Assembly: GCA_003996215.1 (NCBI GenBank)
Contig: QJPP01007245.1
Location: 558,001 to 622,000 of the forward strand
DNA length: 64,000 nt
DNA from: Jaltomata sinuosa
Lineage: Eukaryota; Streptophyta; Magnoliopsida; Solanales; Solanaceae
Reading direction: 5' to 3'
Each line of letters begins with the position of its first letter. The stretch's first letter is position 1. The position numbers and the translations under genes were made by a program. The notes under the pieces are model-generated. The model worked only from the letters and a program-made list of their open reading frames with translations, had not been told where the DNA came from and searched no databases. Of the stretch, positions 24,526 to 36,186 are shown in pieces.

Positions 24526-27202
24526 ATGAGTTATTTGGGAATTGGAGTTAGTCCTGGAAATGTTCCAGTTTATCATGGGAATAATTGGAAAGTTATTGAT
24601 AGGAGAGTGAGAGTTAGTGAGCTTGTGTTAAGGTGTGTTATTTTTGGTTTAGCAATTGTTGGTGCTATTCTCATTGCAACTGACAAACAAGTTAAAGTCA
24701 TTTTCTCTATTCAGAAAATTGCTAAATTCACTGATATGAAAGCTCTTGTGTAAGTATTTTCTCTTGATCTCTTGTTTGCATGGTGTGTTTATTTTGACAT
24801 TTGTATGTGGTACTCGCTTTGGTTTTGACTAATTTAAATTTGTGTCGAAAAGTTTCACTTGAAATAACGCTCTTTCTACCAAAGACGACTTTATTCAAGT
24901 TATGAACTCTTAAGACCTTTGGTGTGTCTGAAAGTTCCACTTGAAATAAAACGCTCTTTATCAGAGGCAACTCTATTCAACTCTTGTAACCCTAAGACCT
25001 TTGGTGTGTTTGAAAGTTCCACTTGAAATAAAGCGCTCTCTAGTGTTTGAAAGTTCCACTTGAAATAAAGTTCTCCCTATCAGAGGCGACTCTATTCAAG
25101 TTTCAAACTCTAAGACCTTTGGTGTGTCTGAAAGTTTCACTTGAAATAAAGTTCTCTCTATTAGAGACGACTCTATTCAAGTCTTGGACACGAGTCCTGT
25201 CTCGAAGTTCAACTTGAAATAAAGCGCTTTTTATGGAAGGCGACTCTATTCTCGAGAACTTGAGACCTTTGGTCTACCTAAGAAGTTCTACTTGAAATAA
25301 AACGCTCTTTATTAAAGATGACTCAATTCAAGTTTCAAACTCGAGATCTTCATTCTTTCTTTAAAGTTCCACTTTGAATAAAGTGTTCTTTACTAGAGGC
25401 GACTCCATTCAAGTTTTGAACTTGAGACTTCAGTTTGTCTAGAAGTTCCGACTCGAAATAAAGTTCTCTCTACTAAAAGAGTCTTTATTCGAGCTTCGAA
25501 CTCGAGACCTTTGATTAAGACGATTTTATTTAAGTCTTGAACCTGAGGCATTTTTGTTAAGGACAGAGGAGTCAACAGCCTTTGGTGGTGTTTATTTGGC
25601 CAAGATTTTAAGTCTCCAAAGGTTTTAAAAAGTGAACTTTTATGTATACTTGTGCAGGTTTTTAGTGATAGCCAATGGATTAGCTGCTGCCTACTCATTG
25701 GTGCAAGTTCTAAGATGCATTTTCAGTATGATTAGAGGAAGTGTACTTTTCAATAAACCATTGGCTTGGGCTATTTTTTCTGGTGATCAGGTACACAATT
25801 AAATCAAATGCCAGATTAGCTATTATGTTCTTTTTTTATTTTTTCACCTGGTGTTCGTACTCGTATTATGATCTGATCAAATCAGATTTGTGCTTAAAAG
25901 TCCTACGTTAGGGTACCACACTCTCTAATAAAGGTGACTTCATGCCCAGATTTCGAACCCGAGACCTCTCACCACAACCCTTGTAACCCTTGTTGGTAGC
26001 CCTTATTTAATTAAGATGAATTTTGAAGTCTAGTAATAGTTCTTGGGAACCAGAGTAGTTGTAGCAATAATGCCTTCTAGTAGAACAAGGCTGCAAAATC
26101 AATATTTTGTTTGTAGTGGAATCATTAAATTCATAGACAGTTCATAACTCATAAAAAAATTCAGAAGTGAGTCACAACCCAAATAAATGAAGAGAGAATC
26201 CTAGCAAAATCTATGACCTGTCTAATTATTTAAATAAAAAGGGCAGTCCGGTGCATTAAGGCTCCCGACACGAGGTTCGGAAAACGCCGTCTTACCTTGC
26301 ATTTCTGCAAGAGGTGGTTTCCACGGCTTGAACCATAGCAAATTTACCAGTTATTCTAAGGCTCCCCTTCTAATCATTTAAATAAAGAAAAGGAAAAACC
26401 AGCTCTGGTCCAAATTCAACTTGTCAATACCTCATGGTCCAATTCAAACATAGATTTATATGTGAGAAATCACTAAAATCTCATCAAAAGAGAACCAAAA
26501 CTCGAACGGATAGAACATGTGGTCCAACTATGTAACTTTTCATTTTCATTACTTTCATGGCACGGCAACACCCATACGATTGAAATGGTTCATCATTAGA
26601 GATGTCCCCACTGGTGTCCTTTTCTCCAAACTCAACATAGATTTATATGCGAGAAATCACCAAAATTTCAACATAAGAGAACCAAAATTCGAACGGATAG
26701 AATAAATGGTCCAACTACATGACATCTGGCACGACATCACCCATGTTATTGATATAGTTCGTCAGTAGAGATGCGCCCCCCATGTGTGCCCTTTATAATT
26801 CTTATTCATATCGCTTCATTCCCTCTTTTAGTCTATTTACATCTTAGGAAATTCATAACACCTCCATACAATTAGAATCCATCATGCATGTTTAAATTAT
26901 GAATCTGTCACTCAACACGTCTAATATATCGTTTATTTTTCTTAAATTTGCAGTTGATGGCCTACTTGACACTGACGGCCGTGGCGGCGGCCGCGCAATC
27001 GGCGGTGTTTGCCAAGTTAGGGCAAACAGAGTTGCAATGGATGAAGATATGCAATATGTATGGTAAATTTTGTAACCAAGTTGGAGAAGGAATTGCAAGT
27101 TCTTTAATAGTGAGCCTTAGCATGATAGTTCTCTCTGCCATTTCAGCTTTCAGTCTCTTTCGTTTGTATGGAAATAGTAAAGGAAAGGGCAATGCAATAT
27201 AA
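24526..27202 (+). CDS. CASPL2B: CASP-like membrane protein, CASPL2B type
   Basis: Exons 24526-24749, 25658-25790 and 26954-27202 join to 201 residues. The N-terminus MSYLGIGVSPGNVPVYHG and the motifs DRRVRVSELVLRC, FTDMKALV, LAWAIFSGDQ, WMKICNMYGKFCNQVGEG and SAFSLFRLYG are those of the plant CASPL2B proteins. Four membrane helices are visible: about residues 31-50, 76-97, 119-139 and 165-188. CASPs scaffold lignin deposition at the Casparian strip; CASP-like proteins outside the endodermis are plasma-membrane proteins with mostly unknown roles. Intron 1 has a minisatellite and intron 2 an Au-like SINE and a 187-bp tandem duplication. The name is based on remembered family sequence and does not separate CASPL2B1 from 2B2. 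Confidence 0.93.
24842..25530 (+). repeat. minisatellite in CASPL2B intron 1, ~82-bp units
   Basis: The core cacttgaaataaagcgctct recurs about nine times (near 24856, 24938, 25020, 25055, 25138, 25209, 25290, 25371 and 25453). It is followed by cgactctattcaagt and then a gagacctttggt block. Most intervals are close to 82 bp; one is a short 35-bp unit. A diverged relative is in intron 2 at about 25900-25965. Confidence 0.85.
26241..26369 (+). mobile_element. Au-like SINE in CASPL2B intron 2
   Basis: It starts gggcagtccggtgcattaag, continues gctcccgacacgaggttcgg, then cttaccttgcatttctgcaa and gaggtggtttccacggcttg, and ends accagttattctaaggctcc. This order matches the Au SINE of flowering plants as I remember it, with a central deletion. 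Confidence 0.75.
26445..26820. repeat. 187-bp tandem duplication in CASPL2B intron 2
   Basis: Two diverged units begin with acatagatttatatg (26447 and 26634). Both contain agagaaccaaaa, ttcgaacggatagaa or its variant, atggtccaacta and tagagatg. The second unit ends near the ccctttataa at 26790-26800. Confidence 0.75.
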
Positions 27203-28060
27203 TGTAATGTAATGTAACTTTGGTGGATTTCCCTTTTGGTCTTTTTTCTTTCTTTTTTTAGATTTTTTTTTTTTGGGTGGTTGTAAAATAAATCAAAGAC
27301 CAAAGTTGGTGACATTATAATAATCATTTCATATATTTGCTTGATAACATTTAGATTTATCATTTCCTTATATGATATGTTAATTTACTTCGCTTGCTTT
27401 TATCAATTGTTATATGTTACAATCATTACATGTAAAGTGATGGTTCTGATGGCGGAGGTGGTTGGTGGTGGTCATGGTTGTGAGTTTGTAAAGGTGTAGG
27501 TGATTGTGGTAGTGGCTAATGACAACAACGTGGTGGTTGTTGACGATAGTGGGATGGTAGTTGGGAGTGCAGATAGTTGTGATGATAAAGGTGTGGTTAG
27601 TGATAGTGACTGATAGTGATAGCGGTTGATAGTGATGATTGTACAATGGTGATACCCGGCAATTGTTGTGAATAAAATAATGGTGAAAAGTCATCTCACA
27701 AATCTTCAATGGAATAGTCTCTTTTAATAATTTTAAAACTTTGTTCAAAATCGAAATCATTCAGAATAGTTTAAGCAGTTTTAAGGGAACAAATTTAAAC
27801 GCGCTGTAAGATCTGAATTTTAGAGGGAAATATAGTTTTAGGAGATGGTGCATAATTCCGAGAGATATTTATATCGCTTCAATTTTATCGGATGTTTTTT
27901 AGAATAGACGATTAGTATTTTTGAATAAAACGTTGTTACTTGGCACTGACCTGTCATATAATCTAAATTGGCAATTAAAGTATGAAAGCAATTAATGCTT
28001 AACCAAATTAAATTAGAGTAAGAAAGCATTGAATGTTTTCCCTCTTTTGTACATTTTGAT
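27203..28060. other. 3' flank of CASPL2B with GTGG/GATAGTG-rich tract
   Basis: The 3' UTR probably ends in the first 200 bp. Positions 27430-27660 are a degenerate GGT/GAT-rich tract (ggtggttggtggtggtcatg), the mirror of the tract at 12471-12890. No gene seen. Confidence 0.5.
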
Positions 28061-28207
28061 TTCTACCAAATATAACGCCCAATTTTTATTTTATTTTTTG
28101 TCTTTTTGGACAGATAAGTCTTAGGTTTTCTCAATTTCTTACAACCTTTGACAGCCTCCAACTTGTGCTGCAATTGACACCATTGAAGCAAAGCAAGAAC
28201 AAAAAAA

Positions 28208-29807
28208 ATGGTAAAAAAAATTCTTCTCATTTTTCTAGTTTCTTGGGATTTATGTTGGATTCTCCTCTCATTTGTTGTAATTTTGTGTTGGGATTTATGT
28301 TGGATTCTCCTCATTTGTTGTAATTTTGTGTTATGTCTCGATTCCAATTTAGTTGAGTTCAGTTATATGAATCTTATGTATCATCCGAAGGGGGGTCATC
28401 ATGATTTGATCGTTGACTGTCAAATTACCACAATCATTCTTGTTAATTTGTGTCTAATGGGACTTTTAGATAAAAGTATTCTTTTTTTTAATTAAAGGAT
28501 CAGAAAGGGTTTGGTTCTCTATTTTCGAGCTGGGGTGAAAGAAATGAGAGAAGATTGCCCTATCGGTAAGTTGCAAAAGTCACAAAAAAGGTAGGGATAT
28601 CGGATATTTATATGATGAAAATGATAGATATCCGACAAAATAATTGAAGCGTGTGCAAGTTGCCCATGAATTTTTTTTATTGCAAACACTCCCCCCCAAA
28701 AAAAAAATCGATAAAAATCATGAATCCTTTTACTTTTTTGAAAATAATAATAATTTATTCTTGTTATTTGTACAATTTAATTAAGATTACTTTTGACACT
28801 ACCTCAATTACTTTGCTTGTTCTTGTTAAGAAAAATCAAATGACTTGATTAATTTTTTTTAAATTACAAAGCCACTAGAAAGGTGAAGCACTTCACATTT
28901 ATCTAAAGAAAATAGTTTGGGTAATTTACTATTCTTTTGTTAATTTAACGAAATTGATGAGAATGATAGTGATTTAGTTTTTCGATTAGTTGAGGCGCAC
29001 GCAAGGTGATCTAGCCACCACCATTATTAAAAAATGATAGTGATTTCTTCTATGATTGATAAGTCGAGTTGTGTCCAATATAGCTGGCTCGAACACTAGG
29101 ATCGATTATAAAAAAATGATGATGATTTCTTTATTTTTTTTTCTTTGAAATTTGGCAGACAACATCAAAAAGAGTTGCAGAGAGGAAAGTGGCAAAGTTT
29201 GAGAAGAACATAACAAGAAGAGGATTGAATCCTCTAACAGGGAAGAACAAAATGGAACCAGCACACATTGTTCTTGCACTCTTTGCTGTTTTGGTCATTG
29301 GATCTTGTAAGCTCTTCTATAATCCTTAAATATTGAATGTCTAACATTTCATTATAATGATCAAGTTTTTTTTTGAAATTGATTTTTTATGTTATGTTAT
29401 ATTATATGTTCTCTATAACAGCATTTTGCTATAGCTTCTCTAATCCTTAAATATTGAAAGCCATTTTTAGTACTTTTCCTTATTGGTTTGTCAACTTCAG
29501 AAATTGCTTTAGGTAGTAGGTTCAAATTCCAAGTATGATACTAAAGTATTTTCTCGAATCCTGTGTGAATTTCTGGCTCCGTCACTACTATAGTTATCAA
29601 TGTATTCATATGAACCTTTCACTCCCATTAAATCGATTGATTCGCGAAGTGTGAAAAGTGTTTTTTGTTTTGTGTAAAATATGAACTCTCCAAGTTTTTC
29701 AAATTGATCATGAGATAAATCTTTTTTGTTTCTTTGAATTTGCAGTTATTTTTCAGGTTGTGAAGATGGCTATTAATGGTGGAAACAATGAAGATGGAAG
29801 CTCTTAA
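28208..29807 (+). CDS. RAMP4/SERP-type stress-associated ER membrane protein
   Basis: Exons 28208-28210 (the ATG only), 29159-29306 and 29746-29807 join to 70 residues, MTTSKRVAERKVAKFEKN followed by ITRRG, a short linker, the membrane helix HIVLALFAVLVIGSFIFQVV and a polar end. This matches the RAMP4/SERP family of about 65-70 residues: small tail-anchored proteins at the Sec61 translocon that stabilise nascent membrane proteins during ER stress. The evidence for the one-codon first exon is that ATG is followed directly by gtaaaa, and acceptor ttggcag is followed by ACAACATCAAAAAG, which supplies the conserved TTSKR. No other in-frame ATG gives this N-terminus. The long first intron (948 bp) is the main uncertainty. 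Confidence 0.88.
28243..28334 (+). repeat. 45-bp tandem duplication in intron 1 of the RAMP4-type gene
   Basis: Two adjacent copies of tgggatttatgttggattct followed by cctc(tc)atttgttgtaattttgtgt, differing mainly by a TC pair. Confidence 0.85.
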
Positions 29808-30897
29808 TTTCTCCATAAGAATGCAACATTAAGAAATCTTTTTAGAATTAATAGTTAAGAGTAACATTGTTCAAACTATAAATAAGTTTGTTACAACATT
29901 CTCTCTTTGCTTGGTTGTACTACCCTGTTATGTTAATTTCTTTTCCTTATCTTTACTCTTTCTTATGTTTTCTATTTTCTCTTGAATAGCGTATATATTA
30001 TATCGACATATTCTGGTTTTAATCCTTGTGATTTCTCATAAAGCACGGTAAATCTTGATTAACAGATAGTGCACTTTTGATCTCTTTGTCTATTAATCTC
30101 TACAAATTTAATAAATTATTGAGTGTTAAACCTTTTAATTATCGATGCTTTATGTTAAATTTATATTATTCCTCCATATTTGAAGGTAATATAGTAGTTC
30201 TAACAAAAAAAAATAATCATATGTCTGGCATAAAGGGATCAAAAACGCACATTTAGTTAAGTAGTAAATGTACTCAGCTGAATAATATAAGGGCTCAAAC
30301 AAAAAATCATTAACAACCGAGGGATCAAAAGTGCAATTATCCCAATAAATTACATAAAGATGCAATATTCTTAGAGAAAATTTTGCATTGTCCAAACAAC
30401 TGTTTTCCAGTTTTTTGAAACCAAACAACATGATCTAACAATAGTTAGAATATTTGAAGATTACACCAGCTATATCATTGAGCAAATACTTTCCAATTTA
30501 GGAGTTTACATGTGTGGTATGAGTTCATTGCATTTTGCACCCCAAACGTATGTCCTCTTTTGTGATTTAGTGAAATACAATCTTGAAAATGCATTCATCT
30601 TATTATCGAATCACAAAGTTCATACAAGAGGTTAAAAAACATAACCATGACTACTCGGATTCGATATATGGACTACTGGAAATAGGCCAGCATATCTTAT
30701 AAGATGCCAACAAAATGTATGCTGACCATATACTTGGTCTAGGCAGCTCAAGCAGATTGATTTTCTGAAATACATCGAAAAGGAGAGAAGGGAATGGGAA
30801 TTGACACTATGTGTTCACCAAGAAAGTTGTCAACGACCAAGCTATTGGATTTAAGGCTTTGTGGTCCTGAAGAAGCACTGTCAGGATTGACGACAAC
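29808..30897. other. spacer between convergent genes
   Basis: It holds the 3' ends of the RAMP4-type gene (plus) and the coiled-coil gene (minus). A patch at 30000-30380 has similar words on both strands (atagtgcactttgatct-like at 30066 and gatcaaaagtgcaattatc at 30322) and may be a small inverted-repeat element. Nothing else recognised. Confidence 0.35.
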
Positions 30898-33800
30898 TCA
30901 GTAGAACTTATTGTGGACCAGCTTCCCGTATGTGCATTTGCTTTCATCAGACCTACGAGCTGCACGTGTTGCTTTGTTGCCTGTGTTGGAGCATTGGCGA
31001 CAGTCTGAACTCTTCGACAACTTCCTTGCACAAGAATTGTAGCCGGCCTCATGGTACACTTGAATATTGTTTTTGACCAGATCTTTAGAATCAGGAGAAT
31101 TGAAGTCATCAAATTCCTACAAGAAAACATGTTAGACAATGAAACAGGAGTCACCTTATTTATAAGAGCACAACACTATGTATCGAGAAGATATGTCAAA
31201 GCAATAGCAAAATCAGGAATGCCCCGCCAAGAAGAGCTTTCACTGATAATGTTTGAATTTCACAAACAAATGCCCTGTGCTTCAACGAGCGCCAAGTATT
31301 TCACGTGTCATGAGCACTCACCTTGGACTTTGTCTTGGTGTAATAAGGTGTTAAGCAGGGGTTTACATCCTTGAGAAACATGTCATCTGGACTACCGGGA
31401 ATTGTGTGATCCTCAGAGCTGAATTCCTAATAGAAACAAAGAAACCTAATTACTCCCCTGGAGCGAATGCTTAACGTGCACATTCATGTCAAATTTCTTT
31501 TGAAAGGATGAATAACTTCGAGCAGAAATACTGCATAAAAGGATATTATCTAAGCTTATATCGGTAATTTGTTCACATTCACAACAAACTTCGTGTAGCA
31601 TTAGAAAAATTTTGCACATTATTTAGATATTTTACCAGAGAATTAGCTGCTTCTTCTTGATCATATCCCGGAGGGCTACCAAAAGAGTCATAGCTCCCTC
31701 TTATAGCATATTTGTCTGCTTTGACCTGTGAAAAATATAGTATCAGCCACTTCCTCTGACAATCTAATGCTGGTCTTAATGTCTTATGATAAAACTGAAG
31801 ATATTTGCATTATTACATCCAAAGCACATGGGGACCAAACCAACGGCCTTTTCAAAATTGCGGTAGCAACTGAGTAGTGCAGTTAAAAGAAACAAAAGAG
31901 TGTTTTACACCTATCAGAAGGTAGACTACACAACAAACCATATTACTTCATGACATGAGAAACCAAAGAGTAGGCAAATGGGACTCATTTACCTTTGTTT
32001 CATCTTACTGACTGGACAAGCAAAAAGCCCTCTTAAGCAATTTATTCCTATAGGCTATATGGGTAACGGAGTGATGCAAGATCCCAACATATAGCTCCCT
32101 CCAAATCATTTATAAGAAACGCAGAAGCGATAGTTTGACTATCAACAGGAAAAAGGAAAAATATGGAAAAAACATATATCAACTAGATCCATATAGTGTT
32201 CTTCCATATTTTCATCATGATGGAGTGAGCAGCGACCAAGAATGATACTGACCTTTTCATGTCATGGAGCCTTTGTGGTTAATCAGTGAGGTAGATAATC
32301 ATATTCTTTTCTAGAATATCCTTATAGGGCATACTTAAGAGTTCATGGAGCATTCGAACACGGAGATTCTCTTTCTAATTGGCAGTAGATATTTTGAAAT
32401 TTGAAGCACATCCGCAAACTCTAGTTTGGTGCAATTGCATTTCAGTTTGAAGATTAATAAGGTTAGTGATATCAACAGAAAACAATGAATACGTTCGACT
32501 AGTTTTTGTTTATCATAAGTAATGGTGCAGCTTTTCAAAATACACGATACATTGGAATATTGTGGTTTAGACAATAGAAAGATCCCAACAAACAGTCCAA
32601 ACGATTCATATGACACAGATGGCAAGCAATAATGACTTGTTACCTCAGCGAGATCTTCGGCTAGGCATTGTAATTGCCCTGTAAGAGAAGTGACCTGCCT
32701 TTGAAGATTTGGTATAAGCTGTTTTGCCTGTTTGAGTTCTGAACCCTGCTTTTCCAAAAGATCCTGAAATTGAGAATTCATAACATCTGGGAACAGTATG
32801 GAATTTTTCAGCGACTTTATCTCTTCCCTTTGCTTTAAGCACAAATCCTTAAGCTTCTCAACCTGTCAGTATTATGAGCAAATCAGAAAAATGAAGCAAA
32901 GAGGTAATTTAAGCTCAAAGCATCAATTCCTTCATGTAACCTCAGAAGATTAACTTGATTCACGTTGAAAATTGCAGGGAGGACAAAAGCGAGACAAATT
33001 TGGATTGTTTTGTTTTTCTGTTCAAACTCCAACACCAACCACATAACATGGATATTCGCAAAAAAAAAAAAAAAAAAAGAACACCACCAAAAGTTAATCT
33101 ACAATAAAGACTTGTATCAACCAAATCCACAACATACAAACACATTCAATAAGAAATTAAGCATAATTCCGGCTCATCAATAAGCAACCAATAATAACAT
33201 AAATGTGCCATCTTGACCAAGATAATTACTCATTCTTTTAGACTATCAACCACCTACAAGGCTACACCAGAGACATTTTACAACAACAAATGTGCCATCT
33301 TGAACAGGAAGTTTTGTCCAAATTTACACCTCCACTATTCTAGAAAATCCACATATCAAATGAACTCTGCAACTGAAAATAGACAAAAAATTAGCACCTT
33401 GACATAAAATGTACCAAATAATTCAAAAGGGTTAAAGTTTCAAGAATTATGACAGAATGCAAGATAACACTATCTGATATACAAATATAGCACCACTTTC
33501 CTTTTCACTTCAAGCATCAACTAAAGTAACATACGCGTATATTCAATTAGAAATCATGAATAATCCCAACGAACTGATAAACAACAAATGTGCCATCAAA
33601 AGTAATATCGTCCCACATTTTGCACCAATAAAAATGCCACCTTGAACAAGATAATTGCAGCATTTTTAAGATTATAAACCTACAACACCAAAGACATTGA
33701 CTACCTCTTTCACGAACTAAGTTATGATGCCAATTTACACCTCCAATGTTAAAAATCCATATACCAAAAACTAAAATCTTTGAACTAAAAAGCCAAAAAG

Positions 33801-34487
33801 TTTGCATCTTTGCCCAAAAATTTACCCAAATAATTTAAAAAGGCACAGCTTTTAAACAAATCCAAACCTGTTTAAATCAATGTTAGCCTCCAAAATCAAG
33901 ATTCAAAAACAACACTAGAACTATATGATATACGAAAAGAGTACCTCTCGGTTTTTCTCCTCAAGCATCAACTTAAGCTCAGCAATCTGATCCTCCTGTT
34001 CCTTATTCATACTCAACAGCTCCCTCTCACTCCTAAGCACCATTCCTAATGTCCTTGTATTCCCCTTAACCTCCGTCAACGCCTTCTTCGCGCTTCCTTC
34101 CTCTTTTTTCACACCAGCAGAAGAAAAGGGAGAACCTTTAAACAACTTCTTATGCAAAGAACTCAAACCACTACCCCTTTTCGTCGTTTTCTTCAAATCT
34201 TCAGCTATAAAATCCACAGGAATAACCAATTTCAACTCACCCTTTTTCTGCTGCATCAATTTAGAAGATGCAGATTTGTGTTCAACAAACTTCTTGACCA
34301 TGGAGCTGAAATTGGATTGATGGGTAGTTTGAGTAACCCCATTTGAACCTTTCTTGATTTTGATTAAAGCAGTGTTGTGGGGTTTTGATGTAAGGTCTGT
34401 AGAGGAAGAAGGGTCAGATTTAGTGGAAGATCTTGAAGAATCAAAAGAAGTTTTAGCATAGCGAGATGATGGCTTGATTGAAGACAT
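30898..34487 (-). CDS. coiled-coil protein of unknown function (5 exons)
   Basis: Exons, in order of translation, are 34487-33945, 32862-32644, 31725-31636, 31426-31322 and 31116-30898, all in phase 0. They give 391 residues. The N-terminal third is basic and serine-rich (SSRYAKTSFDSSRSSTKSD). A coiled coil runs from about residue 150 to 250 (LRSERELLSMNKEQEDQIAE and LEKQGSELKQAKQLIPNLQR). Two motifs with an SPP/SPDD pattern follow: SFGSPPGYDQEEAANSL and IPGSPDDMFLKDVNPCLTPY. The C-terminus (RRSDESKCTYGKLVHNKFY) is basic and cysteine-containing. All four introns have GT-AG ends and the joins leave no stops. I do not recognise the family. The features suggest a plant-specific scaffold or cytoskeletal protein, but this is a guess. 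Confidence 0.82.
33206..33760. repeat. diverged internal repeat in intron 1 of the coiled-coil gene
   Basis: The words caaatgtgccatc (at about 33204, 33287 and 33586), ttgaacaagataatt (33650) and aatttacacctcca (33320, 33732) recur in similar order. This suggests an old local duplication inside the intron. Confidence 0.5.
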
Positions 34488-35090
34488 TGTTGTTGGTTTT
34501 TTGGAGAGATTAATGTTTGAATTTTTAGGACAGAGAGAGCATTTTTAGGACTGTGTGTCTGTGTGTCTGTGTGTAAGAGAGAGAGAGAGGTGAAGAAGAA
34601 GAAGAGAGTTTGGCGCTGGCTGAATTCAAATTTTTGGGAGCGTTTACACTTGGGAGATTTTTTATGAATTATCACATGATGCTAATAACTTGTACAATAT
34701 TTTTATCTTGGGATAGAAGTCAGCCTTGACTTAACTCGTAAAATTGATGTCGTGTAGTCAGGAGATCACGGGTTATAGCTCCTCGCAAAAATGTATAATA
34801 AAATAATAGTATATAATAAATTCTTGTGATTGAGCTTTCTTTTGAGGGGGTAAGTCCCACTCAAGTTTAACTAAATTTTCCCCTCAATTCGACTCCGTTA
34901 CACACAAGCTACTAGAGGTTCAAATATTGGGCAGAAAATTGATGGTCGGCTTAATTCGTTTTTTAGGGATTAGACATAAGATAATTTTTGTATTGAGTTG
35001 ACTTTTGGTCCGCCCAACATAATCTAATTTAAAAGTGATTCCATTTTAGGGATTATTTGCACTTTTGCTCCTATTTTGTGCTCGTCTTAT
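34488..35090 (-). other. 5' region of the coiled-coil gene
   Basis: Directly upstream of the ATG are a GTGTGTCT run (34550-34575) and an AG run (34577-34590), a dinucleotide-rich leader common in plant genes. No clear TATA box chosen. Confidence 0.4.
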
Positions 35091-36186
35091 AGAAAAGACA
35101 TCAAATACATTCTAAACTTGTCCAGAAAAGTCATTTTCACACTCAAACTAATCTGGCGACCTATTACACACATATACATATTAAAAGTTAATTTAATACC
35201 ACCCTACATGATGATGTGGCACAAAAAATAAAAATAAAAACAGGCGCGTTTTTCAGTTCTTTTTTCTTTTTTTCCTTTTTTTTCTTTACAAAATACTGAT
35301 TTAAAGATACCCCCTCCCCCCCCCCCCCCTCTTCTTCTACTTCTTCTTCTTTCCTCCATTTCCATGGAAATATCACCTTGACCACCACGTATTTTCAATC
35401 AATTTAAAAATTAGGCTTTAGATCTATCATTTTTATCCCAAATGTTAAAATTCGCAATGATGTCTCATAATTATAAAAAAATTATCTTCCAATCGTCAAA
35501 TAAAAAAAAGTCATGTTATTGCTTAAATTTTTTCAAAAAGAAAATAAAAAATGAATAATGACATAAACTAAGAAAATATCTAAAATTCAAAAATAAGGGG
35601 ACTATGATTGATCTTACACTCACCTTATATGAACAAATTATAATTTATCTATTTCAATTTTATTTTTTTAATTTTCTTTTAAAAAATAATATGGTGGTGG
35701 GTTTGCTAGTGGTGGGTGAAGAAGAAGAAGAATAAATCGATAATGATAATGGTGATGGGTGGTGAAGAAGAATTGAAGGTGATATGTTGGTGGTGAAGAG
35801 CAAAGAATTGGTGATGATGGTGACTGGTCGGACATGATTTTTCCGCTAAATGAGAGATGGAGTGGATGGGGTTTAGTGATGACGATGATATAAATTGGAG
35901 GATTTTAATAGTTAATTAGGAATTAATTAGTGTAAATATAATTAACAAAAGAAAAGTTAATAAATAAAGAAAAAAAGAAAAACTATAATTTCTGACATGG
36001 CGTTGACGTGGTGCTGACGTGGCGGGCGAGTGTAAAACACCACATATTGTGAGAGTGGTGTTATACATCTCATGATGGTATAAAATTCACTTTTAATATG
36101 TATAAGTGTGTAAAAGGTCACCAGATTAGTTTAAGTGTGAAATCGACTTTTCAAGACAAATTCAGGGTGTATTTAATGTCTTTTCT
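35091..36186. mobile_element. 1.1-kb non-autonomous DNA element with long TIRs
   Basis: The left arm starts agaaaagacatcaaatac; the right arm ends gtatttaatgtcttttct, its complement with small differences. The arms stay inverted-repetitive for about 110 bp or more: caaactaatctggcgacc at the left pairs with ggtcaccagattagtttaa at the right, and tatacatattaaaag with cttttaatatgtataa. The interior has a C run (35311-35331), GAAGAA and GGT words, and no transposase frame. Long TIRs suggest a Mutator-like or foldback element. No target duplication was confirmed. Confidence 0.8.

Noticed and set aside
25940..25985. tRNA gene suggested by a B-box-like ttcgaacccgagac
   Set aside because: No A box or cloverleaf could be formed; it fits a SINE-like or minisatellite relic.
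26962..27363. 133-codon minus-strand frame
   Set aside because: Antisense to CASPL2B exon 3 and its 3' flank.
27410..27760. 116-codon minus-strand frame
   Set aside because: Same kind of trinucleotide-rich tract as at 12.5 kb; a composition effect.
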